Program-made: the position numbers and the translations under genes
Notes under the pieces: generated by a model
Told to the model about the DNA's origin: nothing
The model's database searches: none
What the model saw: only the letters and a program-made list of their open reading frames with translations
Origin: Opitutia bacterium Tous-C4FEB
Lineage (GTDB): Bacteria > Verrucomicrobiota > Verrucomicrobiia > Opitutales > Opitutaceae
Length of the DNA: 64,000 nucleotides
Assembly: GCA_002304445.1 (NCBI GenBank)
Contig: NEVA01000014.1
Span: 56,768-120,767, forward strand
Direction: 5' to 3'
In this document: piece after piece, positions 30,748 to 40,600 of the stretch
How the letters are laid out: each line of letters begins with the position of its first letter
Position numbering within the stretch: the first letter of the stretch is position 1

Positions 30748-31695
30748 ATGACCTCCTACTGGCAACTCCTGCAACTGATCCTGCCCGTCTTTGCGTTAAT
30801 CGCCATCGGCGTGGTGGTGCGGCGGGTGCACTGGATTGAAGGGGAGGCGGAAGCGAGTCTCTTAAAGCTCGTCGTAAATGTCCTTTTTCCATGCCTCATT
30901 TTCGAATCGATCACGGGGAACGCGGCGTTGCAGGACGCGAAGAATGTGTGGATGCCGCCATTGATGGGATTTGTGGTAACGGCGGGTGGATTTCTGTTGG
31001 GACGGGTGATCGGGAAGGCCGCGGGGCTCACGGTGGGCACGGGGCTCCGGACGTTTGCGCTTACCGTTGGGATCGCGAACTACGGCTACTTGCCAATGCC
31101 GATCATGGCGGGGATTTGGGGGCCGGAGAGCCGGGGCGTGTTGATGGTGCACAATGTGGGCGTGGAGGCGGCGCTTTGGACGGTGGGCGTGCTCGTGTTG
31201 AACGGACTGTCGCCGCGCGACGGTTGGCGGAAGCTGGTGAATCCGATCATGGTCACGCTGGTGGTGGCGGTGGTTTTGAATCTCGCGGGGGCGGCGCCGC
31301 TCTTGCCGAAAATTTTCACCGATCTCGTCCACTCGCTGGCGGTGTGCGCGATCCCGCTGGGGATTCTGATGACGGGAGTGAGCCTCGCAAACTACCTCGG
31401 CGAGGTGCGGGCGCTTATGCAGCCGAAGATCACGCTGCTGGCGTGCGTGGTGCGCTTGGGGATTTTCCCGGTGTTGATTTTGGCGGCGGCGAAGTGGCTC
31501 CCGCTTTCGATTGAGCTGAAGCGCGTGCTCGTGGTGCAGGCGGCGATGCCGGCCGGCTTGATGCCGATCATCATCGCCCGGCACTATGGCGGACAGCCGC
31601 TCACCGCCGTTCAGATCGTGCTCGGGACGACGGTACTCGCGCTGCTCACAATCCCGCTGTGGCTTAAGGCGGGATTGGCGTGGGTGGGGGCTTAG
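30748..31695 (+). CDS. AEC (auxin efflux carrier) family transporter
   Basis: ILPVFALIAIGVVVRRVHWI..., ANYGYLPMPIM, AAMPAGLMPIIIARHYGG. Confidence 0.85.
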   Translation: MTSYWQLLQLILPVFALIAIGVVVRRVHWIEGEAEASLLKLVVNVLFPCLIFESITGNAALQDAKNVWMPPLMGFVVTAGGFLLGRVIGKAAGLTVGTGLRTFALTVGIANYGYLPMPIMAGIWGPESRGVLMVHNVGVEAALWTVGVLVLNGLSPRDGWRKLVNPIMVTLVVAVVLNLAGAAPLLPKIFTDLVHSLAVCAIPLGILMTGVSLANYLGEVRALMQPKITLLACVVRLGIFPVLILAAAKWLPLSIELKRVLVVQAAMPAGLMPIIIARHYGGQPLTAVQIVLGTTVLALLTIPLWLKAGLAWVGA

Positions 31696-32105
31696 TCTTC
31701 CGACGCGAGTTCTTTGCGGAATTTACCACTAGTCCGATCATTGTTGCGGCGGTCGGTGCGGGTGCGGGAGCGTTCGCGGAGCATCCGGTCGAGGCGGTCG
31801 GAAAGGAGGTCGAGGGATTTGTAGGCGTCGTCGGAGCGGACGCTGGCGATGAGATCGGGGCCGCCGATCTCGATGTGGCCTTTGGCGGCAAACTGGTCGC
31901 CGACGCCGCGGGTGTGATCGTGCTCGAGGTCGATACGCACGCGCACCAAGTGATCATTGTGCCGGAGCAGGCGCTCGGCGACGCCGAGGGCGTGGTCGCG
32001 CAGGGCCGGGGTGATCTCGAGGTGAACCCCTCGGACGATCACTTTTTCAACGAGCTCGGTGGGGGCGGTAGGGCGGGTGGGGTTGGAGGCGAGTTTGAGT
32101 TTCAT
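31692..32105 (-). CDS. HPF/RaiA family ribosome-associated protein
   Basis: VIVRGVHLEITPALRDHALGVAERLLRH ... DLIASVRSDDAYKSLDLLSDRLDRML. Confidence 0.85.
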   Translation of the reverse strand: MKLKLASNPTRPTAPTELVEKVIVRGVHLEITPALRDHALGVAERLLRHNDHLVRVRIDLEHDHTRGVGDQFAAKGHIEIGGPDLIASVRSDDAYKSLDLLSDRLDRMLRERSRTRTDRRNNDRTSGKFRKELASED

Positions 32106-32223
32106 GCGCTCGTTTCGACGCGTGATTCCCCGGGATGTTCGGTGGAAAATCCCTCAACAATTCAAGGTGTGGTTTCCCAAGGTGCGGCGGAGGAGAACCT
32201 TCCCCGTTTGGATCGCGGTCTGC

Positions 32224-34551
32224 TCAGCGCTTTTTGTTCAGCGCGGCGGCGAACCAGTCGTTGTTCACGGGCGCGGCGGCGCGCGGTGCGGCGGGGGCGA
32301 CGGCTGGACGGGGGCTTCCGTTGCCGAAGGCAGCGCGCGGAGCGCCCGGGCCGTTCGGGGTCTTGGGTCCGATCACGGGGTTGCTGCGCATCGAGAGGGC
32401 GATGCGCTGGCGGGGAAGATCGACCTCGGTGACCGTGACGGAAACCTTCTGGCCGGGCTTCACCACGGCTGCGGGCTCTTTCACGAAGCTGTCGGCGAGC
32501 TGGCTGACGTGGACGAGGCCGTCTTGGTGGACGCCGATGTCCACGAACGCGCCGAACGCGGTGACGTTGGTGACGATGCCGGGGAGCTTCATGCCGGGCT
32601 TGAGATCCTCGGGTTTGTGGACGCTGGCCTCGAAGGCAAAGACTTCGAATTTCTCGCGCGGGTCGCGGCCGGGTTTGGCGAGCTCGGCGACGATATCGGT
32701 GAGGGTGGGCAGGCCGACGTCGGCGGTGACGTAGTTCTCCAATTTGATTTTCGACCGGGCGAGGCCGTCGCGGATGAGATCGGGCACGGTGACGCCGAGG
32801 TCGGCGGCCATTTTCTCGACGAGGGCGTAGCGCTCGGGATGGACGGCGCAGGTGTCGAGCGGGTGGACGGCGTCGCGGATGCGGAGGAACCCGGCGGCCT
32901 GCTCGAAGGCCTTGGGGCCGAGGCGCGGGACGGATTTCAGCTCGGAGCGGGACTTGAACGGTCCGTTTTCGTTGCGGTGGGCGACGATGGCGGCGGCGGT
33001 GGTGGCGTTGAGACCGGAGACGTAGCTGAGCAGTTGTTTTGACGCGGTGTTGAGTTCGACGCCCACGCCGTTGACGGAGCTGACGACGGTGTCGTCGAGG
33101 GAACGTTTGAGCGCGGATTGATCGACGTCGTGCTGGTATTGGCCGACGCCGATGGATTTCGGGTCGAGTTTCACGAGTTCGGCGAGCGGGTCCATGAGGC
33201 GTCGGCCGATGGAGACGGCGCCGCGCACGGTGAGATCGTGGTCGGGAAATTCTTCGCGGGCGACGTCGCTGGCGGAGTAAATCGAAGCGCCGGATTCATT
33301 GACCATCACGATGGGAATCGAAGCGGGCAGGCCGAGAGTGCGGACGAAAGACTCGGTCTCGCGCCCGCCGGTGCCGTTGCCGATGGCGACGGCCTCGACT
33401 TTGAAAAATTTCACGAAGCCGAGGAGCTTCTCTTTGGCATCGGCCTCCATGCGGTCAGGGAAAACGACGTCGTTGTGGAGCAGCTTTCCCTGGCGATCGA
33501 GGAGGACGACTTTGCAACCGGTGCGGATGCCGGGGTCGATGGCGAGGACGGCGCGCTGGCCGAGGGGCGCGGCGAGGAGGAGCTCGCGGAGGTTGGAGGC
33601 GAAGACCTTGATGCCCTCGGCGTCGGCGCGCTTTTTGGATTCGAGGCGCATCTCGGTTTCCATCGCTGGGCAAAGGAGACGTTTGCAGGCGTCTTGGACG
33701 GCGAGACGGACCTGGGCGGAGGCGGCGTTTTTGGTTTTGGCGAAGAGCGGTTCGACCTCGGCGGGCGCGGTGGCTTCGTCGGGGAGTTGCACGCGCATCA
33801 TGAGAAATAGCTCTTTTTCACCGCGGCGCATGGCGAGGACGCGGTGGGACGGGGCTTTGGCGAGAGGCTCGCTCCATTCGAAGTAGTCTTTGAACTTCGC
33901 GGCTTCGGGCGCGGTGTCTTTGCCGAGAAGAACTTTGGAGGAGACGACGGCGTCGCGCTGGTAGATGACGCGGAGGCGGGCGCGGGCGTCTTTGTCGTCG
34001 CTGACGCGCTCGGCGATGATGTCGCGGGCGCCGGCGAGGGCTTCGGCGGAGTTCTCAATTTTCGATTTCTGGTTTTTACCGTCGTCGGCGGTGTAGTCGT
34101 TACCGACGAGTTTCTCGGCCTCGGCGACGGGATCGGTGGTGTCGGCTTGGGCGAAGATCAGTTCGGCGAGGGGCTCGAGGCCCTTTTCTTTGGCGATGGT
34201 GGCTCGGGTCCGTTTTTTCGGACGGAACGGAAGATAGATGTCCTCGAGGACGGTGAGTGAATCGGCGGCGTTGACGGCTTTTTCGAGGGCGGGAGAGAGG
34301 AGGTTGCGTTCCTTGAGCGAGGCGAGGATGGAGGCGCGGCGTTCGTCGATGGCGCGCATTTGCTCGAGTCGGTCGCGGATGGCGGTGATCTGGACCTCGT
34401 CGAGTTCGCCGGTGGCTTCCTTGCGGTAGCGGGCGATGAACGGCACGGTGGCGCCCTCGGCAAAAAGCTGCGCGGTGGCGGCGACTTGGTGGACCTTGAG
34501 GTTGAGTTCCTGCGTGACGCGGAGGACGTGGTCGGGGTTGGGCAATTCCAT
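32224..34551 (-). CDS. tex: Tex family RNA-binding transcription accessory protein
   Basis: VPFIARYRKEATGELDEVQ, AIDPGIRTGCKVVLLD, NVTAFGAFVDIGVHQDGLVHVSQLAD S1 domain; start at MELPNPDHV. Confidence 0.93.
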   Translation of the reverse strand: MELPNPDHVLRVTQELNLKVHQVAATAQLFAEGATVPFIARYRKEATGELDEVQITAIRDRLEQMRAIDERRASILASLKERNLLSPALEKAVNAADSLTVLEDIYLPFRPKKRTRATIAKEKGLEPLAELIFAQADTTDPVAEAEKLVGNDYTADDGKNQKSKIENSAEALAGARDIIAERVSDDKDARARLRVIYQRDAVVSSKVLLGKDTAPEAAKFKDYFEWSEPLAKAPSHRVLAMRRGEKELFLMMRVQLPDEATAPAEVEPLFAKTKNAASAQVRLAVQDACKRLLCPAMETEMRLESKKRADAEGIKVFASNLRELLLAAPLGQRAVLAIDPGIRTGCKVVLLDRQGKLLHNDVVFPDRMEADAKEKLLGFVKFFKVEAVAIGNGTGGRETESFVRTLGLPASIPIVMVNESGASIYSASDVAREEFPDHDLTVRGAVSIGRRLMDPLAELVKLDPKSIGVGQYQHDVDQSALKRSLDDTVVSSVNGVGVELNTASKQLLSYVSGLNATTAAAIVAHRNENGPFKSRSELKSVPRLGPKAFEQAAGFLRIRDAVHPLDTCAVHPERYALVEKMAADLGVTVPDLIRDGLARSKIKLENYVTADVGLPTLTDIVAELAKPGRDPREKFEVFAFEASVHKPEDLKPGMKLPGIVTNVTAFGAFVDIGVHQDGLVHVSQLADSFVKEPAAVVKPGQKVSVTVTEVDLPRQRIALSMRSNPVIGPKTPNGPGAPRAAFGNGSPRPAVAPAAPRAAAPVNNDWFAAALNKKR

Positions 34552-34677
34552 TGGTTTTTGAAAAAGAGAGCCGAGCAGAGAGGGCGGCGAGGTGCGGGCA
34601 ACCACGAAAGTGATGGGACGCGAAGAAGAAACTCCGGGGGTTGTCAGAGCCGTTGAAATCTGCCGGCGTGGGGACGC

Positions 34678-35658
34678 TTGAAGACCGATTCCATGGATTC
34701 GTGTTGCGCGCCCGGGCGCCCAAAAACCACCGCGGCCGTCGCGGCGGTGGTGCCAAAACTTGAGGTATCGCAGGCGGCGGGGTCCACGACGGGTATGGCC
34801 CTGATTTCGGCGGGCGAGTTCGAGATGGGGACGGATGGCGATTACGGATTTCCGCTCGACGGCGAAGGTCCGGCCCATGCGGTGAAGTTGGCGGCATTCT
34901 ATCTCGACGCGACGTGTGTGACGAACGAGCAGTTCAACGCGTTTGTGAACGCGACGGGGTACAAGACCGAGAGCGAGCGCTTCGGTTGGAGCTTTGTCTT
35001 TTTCGGGCATCTTTCGCCCAAGCAACAGGCGACGGCGGTGCGCCTGCGCGTGTTGGGGAGCGAGTGGTGGTGCCGGGTTGATGGTGCGACGTGGCGACAT
35101 CCAGAGGGGCCGGGTTCGCACATCAAGCAACGCTGGGCGCACCCGGTAGTGCAGGTGTCGTGGAGCGACGCGGTCGCCTACGCCACCTGGGCGGGAAAGC
35201 GCCTGCCGACGGAGGCCGAGTGGGAATACGCCGCGCGGGGTGGTCTCGCGCAAAAACGGTTTCCGTGGGGCGACGAACTGGAGCCGGAGGGACGTCACCG
35301 CATGAACGTCTGGCAAGGGGTGTTTCCGGCCGCGAACACCGAGGCCGACGGGCATTTCGGCCCGGCCCCGGCGAAGAGTTATCGAGCCAACGGCTACGGC
35401 CTGTATCAAATGACGGGCAATGTGTGGGAGTGGTGCGCGGATTGGTTCGACGCGGCCACCTACCGGCACAACGCGCGCGGGCAGCCCTGCGTGAATCCGA
35501 CGGGCCCGACAACCGGGGAGCGTCGGGTGATGCGTGGCGGCAGCTACCTGTGCCATGCGAGTTATTGCAACCGCTACCGCACGGACGCACGCAGCAGCAA
35601 CACGCCCGACAGTGCTACCACCAATCTCGGCTTCCGGTGCGCGCGCGACGCGGCTTGA
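34678..35658 (+). CDS. Formylglycine-generating enzyme (SUMF1/FGE family)
   Basis: GGSYLCHASYCNRYRTDARSSNTPDSATTNLGFRCA active-site cysteine pair; start could be TTG 34678 or ATG 34693. Confidence 0.92.
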   Translation: MKTDSMDSCCAPGRPKTTAAVAAVVPKLEVSQAAGSTTGMALISAGEFEMGTDGDYGFPLDGEGPAHAVKLAAFYLDATCVTNEQFNAFVNATGYKTESERFGWSFVFFGHLSPKQQATAVRLRVLGSEWWCRVDGATWRHPEGPGSHIKQRWAHPVVQVSWSDAVAYATWAGKRLPTEAEWEYAARGGLAQKRFPWGDELEPEGRHRMNVWQGVFPAANTEADGHFGPAPAKSYRANGYGLYQMTGNVWEWCADWFDAATYRHNARGQPCVNPTGPTTGERRVMRGGSYLCHASYCNRYRTDARSSNTPDSATTNLGFRCARDAA

Positions 35659-35708
35659 TCGGGACTGGCAGACCGTTTTCGCTCACGCTTCCCCCCAACC
35701 AAAACTTC

Positions 35709-37571
35709 ATGTCCGCCATCAACACGTTTCTCCTCCAGAACAATCTGCGCATCGCGACCAATCCCTGCGTGTCGCCCGATTTTTGCCTCGATTGGGCGGG
35801 ATTGCGGGCCGCGATTGAAAACGGGCAGCCGATCCACGTCTGGCCGCACAGCTGCTTTGAAACGGCGGCCGGTTCCTGGACGTTGCTGGAGGACACCGCT
35901 ACCGGCGATTGCGCTTGGCGGCTCGAAGCGGCTGGTGGCGGAGCGCCTGTTGACGTGCTGGCGGACGGCGCGGCGTTGAAGGACGGGGCGGTCATTTTTC
36001 CCGCGACGTTCGCGAATCTCCTGCGCCTCAAGAATCTCATCCAAGAGCACAACCCTGCCTCGACGATTTTCCCCAGCGCCACCGCGCAACTCGGCCGTAG
36101 CACGCTTGGAGTGGGCGCGCGTTTCACGACGCTGCACTGGCCGGCGGTCGAGTGGGCGATGGCGCAGCTCGGCATCGGCGTGACGGCCAACCAAAACTCG
36201 ATCCCGCGCGAACTTGTTTACGACACCGATGTGATGCTCGCGGGCAAACTCGACTCGGTGCCCTTTCCTTTCATCGGCACCAACGTCCCGGAGGGTCACC
36301 AAGGCCAAAGCGTCGAAGGCATGAGCCACGGCTGCGTGCTCTCGAAACTGAAAACGGGGTTTCGCACGCGCGGGATCGCTTGGTCGTTCAACGCCGACCA
36401 CCAGCCGATCGGCGGCAAATTTGACTCACGTGAAGACGCGCTCGTCACCGGCTGCGTGCTGGCGAGCTATATCACGTTCGATCTCTCCCCGGAACTCGCG
36501 CAGACCAAAGTCGCCGACGATGCCGCCGCTTGGTGTGCGGCGAACGTTCCGGCCGCGCTCATCTCGACGGTCAAAGCCCGGGTGGCCCAAGTGGGGCTCA
36601 CGTTGAACGAGGCGGATTTCTCCAAGCTGCTCGCCTACGTTTGGCCCTCGTTGCAAAAGATGAAAACGCGCGACGACAAATATGCCGCCGCCCGGGCGAA
36701 GCTTTTCACAACCGACGCGGGCCGCGCCTACCTCCGCGAGTTGTCCATCGACGAATTGCCCGGACTGACCACGCCCGAAACTACCGCCATCATGCTCGCG
36801 CTCTGCGAGGCGTTGGGGATGAAGATCCACTTCGTCGCACCGGCGTTTGGCTTTCAAAAAAACATGCCGTATCCCGACAACGTCGCGTTGCGCGGGCTCA
36901 TCGAGAAGCAATGGGCGGTGTGCAAAGACTTCGGCGCGAGCATCGGATTTCACTCGGGCTCCGGCAAATCCGCCGAGAATTATCAAGTCATGGGCGAGGT
37001 CACGGGCGGACGCCTCGAGATCAAGACCAGCGGCCGCTACACCTACGAGATGGGTCGCGCGCTCTTCGCTTCGAAAAACCCCGCGGACCAAGCGCTGTGG
37101 CGCGACTGGTATAAGTTTACCGTCGAGCTCGCGATTCTCGGTGCTTACAGCGCCGATGCGACGGAGCAGAAGATGGCGCGCATCTTCGTCACTGATGCGC
37201 TCTCGAAGTGCGGGCGGGGCGTGGATGTGTTTTCCAGCCCGACGGTCACGCGCTCGGCGATCGAGTCGCTCGCGCCAAGTCCGGAGCATATGTTTTGGTT
37301 CGAATATAATTTTCTCCATGTGCTTGCGGCGGGCGGTCGGGCGGAGAAGGCCGCCCTCGGCGACCACACGCCGGCGGGGTATCGGCAGCGTGCGCGCTTC
37401 TACGCGATCAGCGATGAAGGCCGGCTCAATTTCGCGAAAAACATCGCGACCTATCTCGTCTTTCTGGCGCAAAACACCGGGCTCGCGCCGGCGGCCGTCT
37501 GTGAGACGGCCCGCGCGAAACTCGCCGGTTATCAAAATCTCGCCTCACTTCTCGCCGGCATCGCACGGTAA
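35709..37571 (+). CDS. uxaE: Tagaturonate epimerase family protein
   Basis: SFNADHQPIGGKFDSREDALVTGCVLASYITFDLSPEL; directly upstream of uxaC. Confidence 0.75.
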   Translation: MSAINTFLLQNNLRIATNPCVSPDFCLDWAGLRAAIENGQPIHVWPHSCFETAAGSWTLLEDTATGDCAWRLEAAGGGAPVDVLADGAALKDGAVIFPATFANLLRLKNLIQEHNPASTIFPSATAQLGRSTLGVGARFTTLHWPAVEWAMAQLGIGVTANQNSIPRELVYDTDVMLAGKLDSVPFPFIGTNVPEGHQGQSVEGMSHGCVLSKLKTGFRTRGIAWSFNADHQPIGGKFDSREDALVTGCVLASYITFDLSPELAQTKVADDAAAWCAANVPAALISTVKARVAQVGLTLNEADFSKLLAYVWPSLQKMKTRDDKYAAARAKLFTTDAGRAYLRELSIDELPGLTTPETTAIMLALCEALGMKIHFVAPAFGFQKNMPYPDNVALRGLIEKQWAVCKDFGASIGFHSGSGKSAENYQVMGEVTGGRLEIKTSGRYTYEMGRALFASKNPADQALWRDWYKFTVELAILGAYSADATEQKMARIFVTDALSKCGRGVDVFSSPTVTRSAIESLAPSPEHMFWFEYNFLHVLAAGGRAEKAALGDHTPAGYRQRARFYAISDEGRLNFAKNIATYLVFLAQNTGLAPAAVCETARAKLAGYQNLASLLAGIAR

Positions 37572-37610
37572 ATTCCGCTCCGCCTGACCTCTCCTGCAAT
37601 CTCTCCGCTT

Positions 37611-37635
37611 GAATCGCACGCAAGCGGGCTCCTAC
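37611..37635 (-). repeat. REP-like element with GTAGGAG head
   Basis: Minus strand GTAGGAGCCCGCTTGCGTGCGATTC in the uxaE-uxaC spacer. Confidence 0.5.
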
Positions 37636-37649
37636 CTCAAACTCCTCCC

Positions 37650-39086
37650 ATGCCCGCCTTCATCCACGACGATTTCCTGCTCTCAAATCCCGCTGCCCGC
37701 GAACTCTACCACACCTACGCGAAGTCGGAGCCGATCTACGACTATCACTGTCACCTGCCGCCGGCACAGATCGCGAACAACCACCGCTTCGCCGACCTCG
37801 CCGAGATCTGGCTCGGCGGCGACCACTACAAATGGCGCGCGCTCCGCACCAACGGCGTGGCGGAACGATTCGTCACGGGCGACGCCTCGCCGCGCGAGAA
37901 GTTCGACGCGTGGTGCGCGACCGTGCCGCAGACGCTGCGTAACCCGCTCTACCATTGGTCGCACCTCGAGCTGGCGCGCTATTTTGGCGTCACCGACATC
38001 ATCAACCCCCAAAGCGCCGACTCGATTTGGGAGCGGGCCAATCCGCAGCTGGCCACGATGCGCGTGCATGACTTTCTGACCAACTCCAAAGTCGCCGTGG
38101 TCTGCACGACGGACGATCCGGCCGATTCCCTCGAGCTACACCAGAAGATCCGCGCGAGCGATTTAAAGACCCGGGTTTACCCGACCTTTCGTCCCGACAA
38201 AGCCTTCGCCGTGGGTGCGCCCGCGGTGTTCAACGCCTACATGGAAAAACTCGCCGGAGCGGCCGGCGGTTCGTTTGCGGCGAACGGGATCCGGACCTTT
38301 GATGATTTTCTCGGGGCGCTGAAAAAACGTCACGATGACTTCCACGCCATCGGTGGCCGCGTCTCGGACCACGGCCTCGAATCCGCGCTCGCCGAGCCCT
38401 GCACGCACGCTCAGGCGCAGGCGGTGTTCGATGCGGCGCGGGCGGGCCGCGTGCCCTCGGCCGAAGAAATCGCGCGCTATGGTTCGTATCTGATGCTCGA
38501 GCTCGGCCGCTGGGACGCCGCGCGCGGCTGGACGAAGCAACTTCACCTCGGCGCGCTGCGGAACAACAACACCCGCCTGCTCGGCAAGCTCGGGCCCGAC
38601 ACGGGTTTTGATTCGATCGGCGATTTCCCGCAGGCGGTCGCGCTTTCGCGTTACCTCAATGCGCTCGATGCCACCGACCAGCTCCCGCGCATGGTCATCT
38701 ACAACTTGAATCCCGCCGACAACTACGTCTTCGCGGCGATGGTCGGCAATTTCCAGGACGGCACGATTCCCGGGAAAATCCAGTTTGGCAGCGGCTGGTG
38801 GTTCCTGGACCAGAAGGAGGCGATGGAGTGGCAGCTCAACTCGCTGTCGAACCTCGGCCTGCTCTCGCGCTTCGTCGGCATGCTGACGGATTCACGCAGC
38901 TTCCTGAGTTATCCGCGCCACGAGTATTTCCGCCGCACGCTGTGCAACCTGCTCAGCGGAGACATCGCCCGCGGCGAGATTCCAAACGACATGGGCCTCG
39001 TCGGCGGGATGGTGAAGAACATCTGCTTCGCCAACGCGCGGAATTATTTCGGCTTGGAGTTAGCGCCGGAGTTTGCGGCGAAGTAA
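37650..39086 (+). CDS. uxaC: Glucuronate isomerase
   Basis: FIHDDFLLSNPAARELYHTYAKSEPIYDYHCHL, GWTKQLHLGALRNNNTR. Confidence 0.95.
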   Translation: MPAFIHDDFLLSNPAARELYHTYAKSEPIYDYHCHLPPAQIANNHRFADLAEIWLGGDHYKWRALRTNGVAERFVTGDASPREKFDAWCATVPQTLRNPLYHWSHLELARYFGVTDIINPQSADSIWERANPQLATMRVHDFLTNSKVAVVCTTDDPADSLELHQKIRASDLKTRVYPTFRPDKAFAVGAPAVFNAYMEKLAGAAGGSFAANGIRTFDDFLGALKKRHDDFHAIGGRVSDHGLESALAEPCTHAQAQAVFDAARAGRVPSAEEIARYGSYLMLELGRWDAARGWTKQLHLGALRNNNTRLLGKLGPDTGFDSIGDFPQAVALSRYLNALDATDQLPRMVIYNLNPADNYVFAAMVGNFQDGTIPGKIQFGSGWWFLDQKEAMEWQLNSLSNLGLLSRFVGMLTDSRSFLSYPRHEYFRRTLCNLLSGDIARGEIPNDMGLVGGMVKNICFANARNYFGLELAPEFAAK

Positions 39087-39296
39087 CGGGTCGGGGTCCG
39101 GCGTTCGGAGCTGGCTCCCCCGGGCAAGATTCGGTGGGCTGGCGCGGTGGAGAAAGAGCTCATCATTACATCGATTGGATCGGTCTTGATGTTCGGCTGC
39201 TGGCTTTGGGCTGGGGGCAGATGAGAAGCCGAAGCTGGACGCTTCCGAGCTTTCGCACTTCATGGGCGAATCGGACGGTTTAATCCCTTTTCGTTT

Positions 39297-40184
39297 TTGA
39301 ATATCTGTTTCGTTTTTAATCCTCAGGCGGGCCCGGCGCGGGACCGGTCCAAGCTGCTTCGGTTGATCGAGGATTTTTTGAAAACGACCAAGGTCACAGG
39401 GTCGGTGTGTTTGACCGAGCGACGGGGGCACGCGACGGAGCTTGCGGCGGCGGCGGTGAAGGCCGGGGCCAACGTGGTGGTGGCGGTGGGCGGTGATGGC
39501 ACGGTGAACGAAGTCGCTGGTGCCTTGGTCGATTCGACGGCGGCGCTGGGCATCGTGCCTTGCGGTTCCGGCAACGGGCTCGCGCGGCATCTGGGGATCT
39601 CACTCCGGCCGGCGTTCGCGTTGGCGGGATTGGCGAGCGGGCGAGTCCGCCGGATCGACGCGGGTGAGGCGAATGGCCGACTCTTTTTCTGTGCGATGGG
39701 CACGGGTTTTGATACGGCGGTGCTGACGAGTTTCGAGCGGTTGGCGCGGCGCGGGTTTGCGGCGTATTTCGTCGCGGCGATGCGGGCGTTTTCGAGTTAC
39801 CGGTGCGAGGCCTACGGCTTGCGGACCGGAGCGGGCGAAGTCGAGGTGAGGCCCGCGCTCTTCGTGACCGTCGCAAATTCCGACCAGCTCGGGAACAACG
39901 CGCGCATCGCACCCGGCGCACGGGTGGATGACGGGCGGTTGGATCTCGTGGTGATTCCGCCGGTGGGCTGGCTGTCGGGATTGCCGTTGGTGGGGCGACT
40001 TTTCGCGGGCTCGCTGAATGGCGGCGCCGGTGTGGGACGATGGACGGGGGAGCGCTTTGTGGTCACGCGGGCGGCGGCGGGGCCGATTCACTTCGACGGG
40101 GAGCTGGTGCAGACGGCGGCGGAGATTTCCGTGCGGGTGCGGCCGGGTTGCCTGCGGGTGATCGGGCCGGTGCGAAACGATTAG
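39297..40184 (+). CDS. Diacylglycerol/lipid kinase family protein (TTG start)
   Basis: NPQAGPAR, VAVGGDGTVNEVAGAL, GIVPCGSGNGLARHLGI. Confidence 0.88.
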   Translation: MNICFVFNPQAGPARDRSKLLRLIEDFLKTTKVTGSVCLTERRGHATELAAAAVKAGANVVVAVGGDGTVNEVAGALVDSTAALGIVPCGSGNGLARHLGISLRPAFALAGLASGRVRRIDAGEANGRLFFCAMGTGFDTAVLTSFERLARRGFAAYFVAAMRAFSSYRCEAYGLRTGAGEVEVRPALFVTVANSDQLGNNARIAPGARVDDGRLDLVVIPPVGWLSGLPLVGRLFAGSLNGGAGVGRWTGERFVVTRAAAGPIHFDGELVQTAAEISVRVRPGCLRVIGPVRND

Positions 40185-40600
40185 GGATGAATCAAGGGCA
40201 GGGGCTCGTTGCGGAAGCGGCGGTAGACCGTGAAGTCGCGGACGTCGGTCGTGATGATTTTCGCCTTGGGGAAGCGTTCGGAGAGGACGACGAGGGAGGC
40301 GTCACCGGCGTCCATTTGGGGGTAATGTCTGAGAAGGGCAGAGGCGCGGTCGCCGTGGTCGGACCAAACCGGGATGAGGTTGAGCCGTTTCTCCTCCACC
40401 ATGCGGATGAGCACGAGTATCGCGGGCCGTTCGAGACCCAAGAGATGACAAGCCTCACCGAAAACGATTTCGGTGGTGAATACAGGTTCGTCGAGCGTCG
40501 CAACCACTCCAACGCTCCACGCGTGCCATTGGTCACGAGAGGAAAGCGCCCCGACCAAGGGGCCTGCGTCTATGAGGTATCTAATTGCCGAAGCCTTCAC
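40181..40600 (-). CDS. PIN-domain protein, VapC-like toxin (GTG start)
   Basis: YLIDAGPLVGALSSRD, EACHLLG, MDAGDASLVVLSERF, IITTDVRDF: acidic PIN residues. Confidence 0.8.
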   Translation of the reverse strand: MKASAIRYLIDAGPLVGALSSRDQWHAWSVGVVATLDEPVFTTEIVFGEACHLLGLERPAILVLIRMVEEKRLNLIPVWSDHGDRASALLRHYPQMDAGDASLVVLSERFPKAKIITTDVRDFTVYRRFRNEPLPLIHP

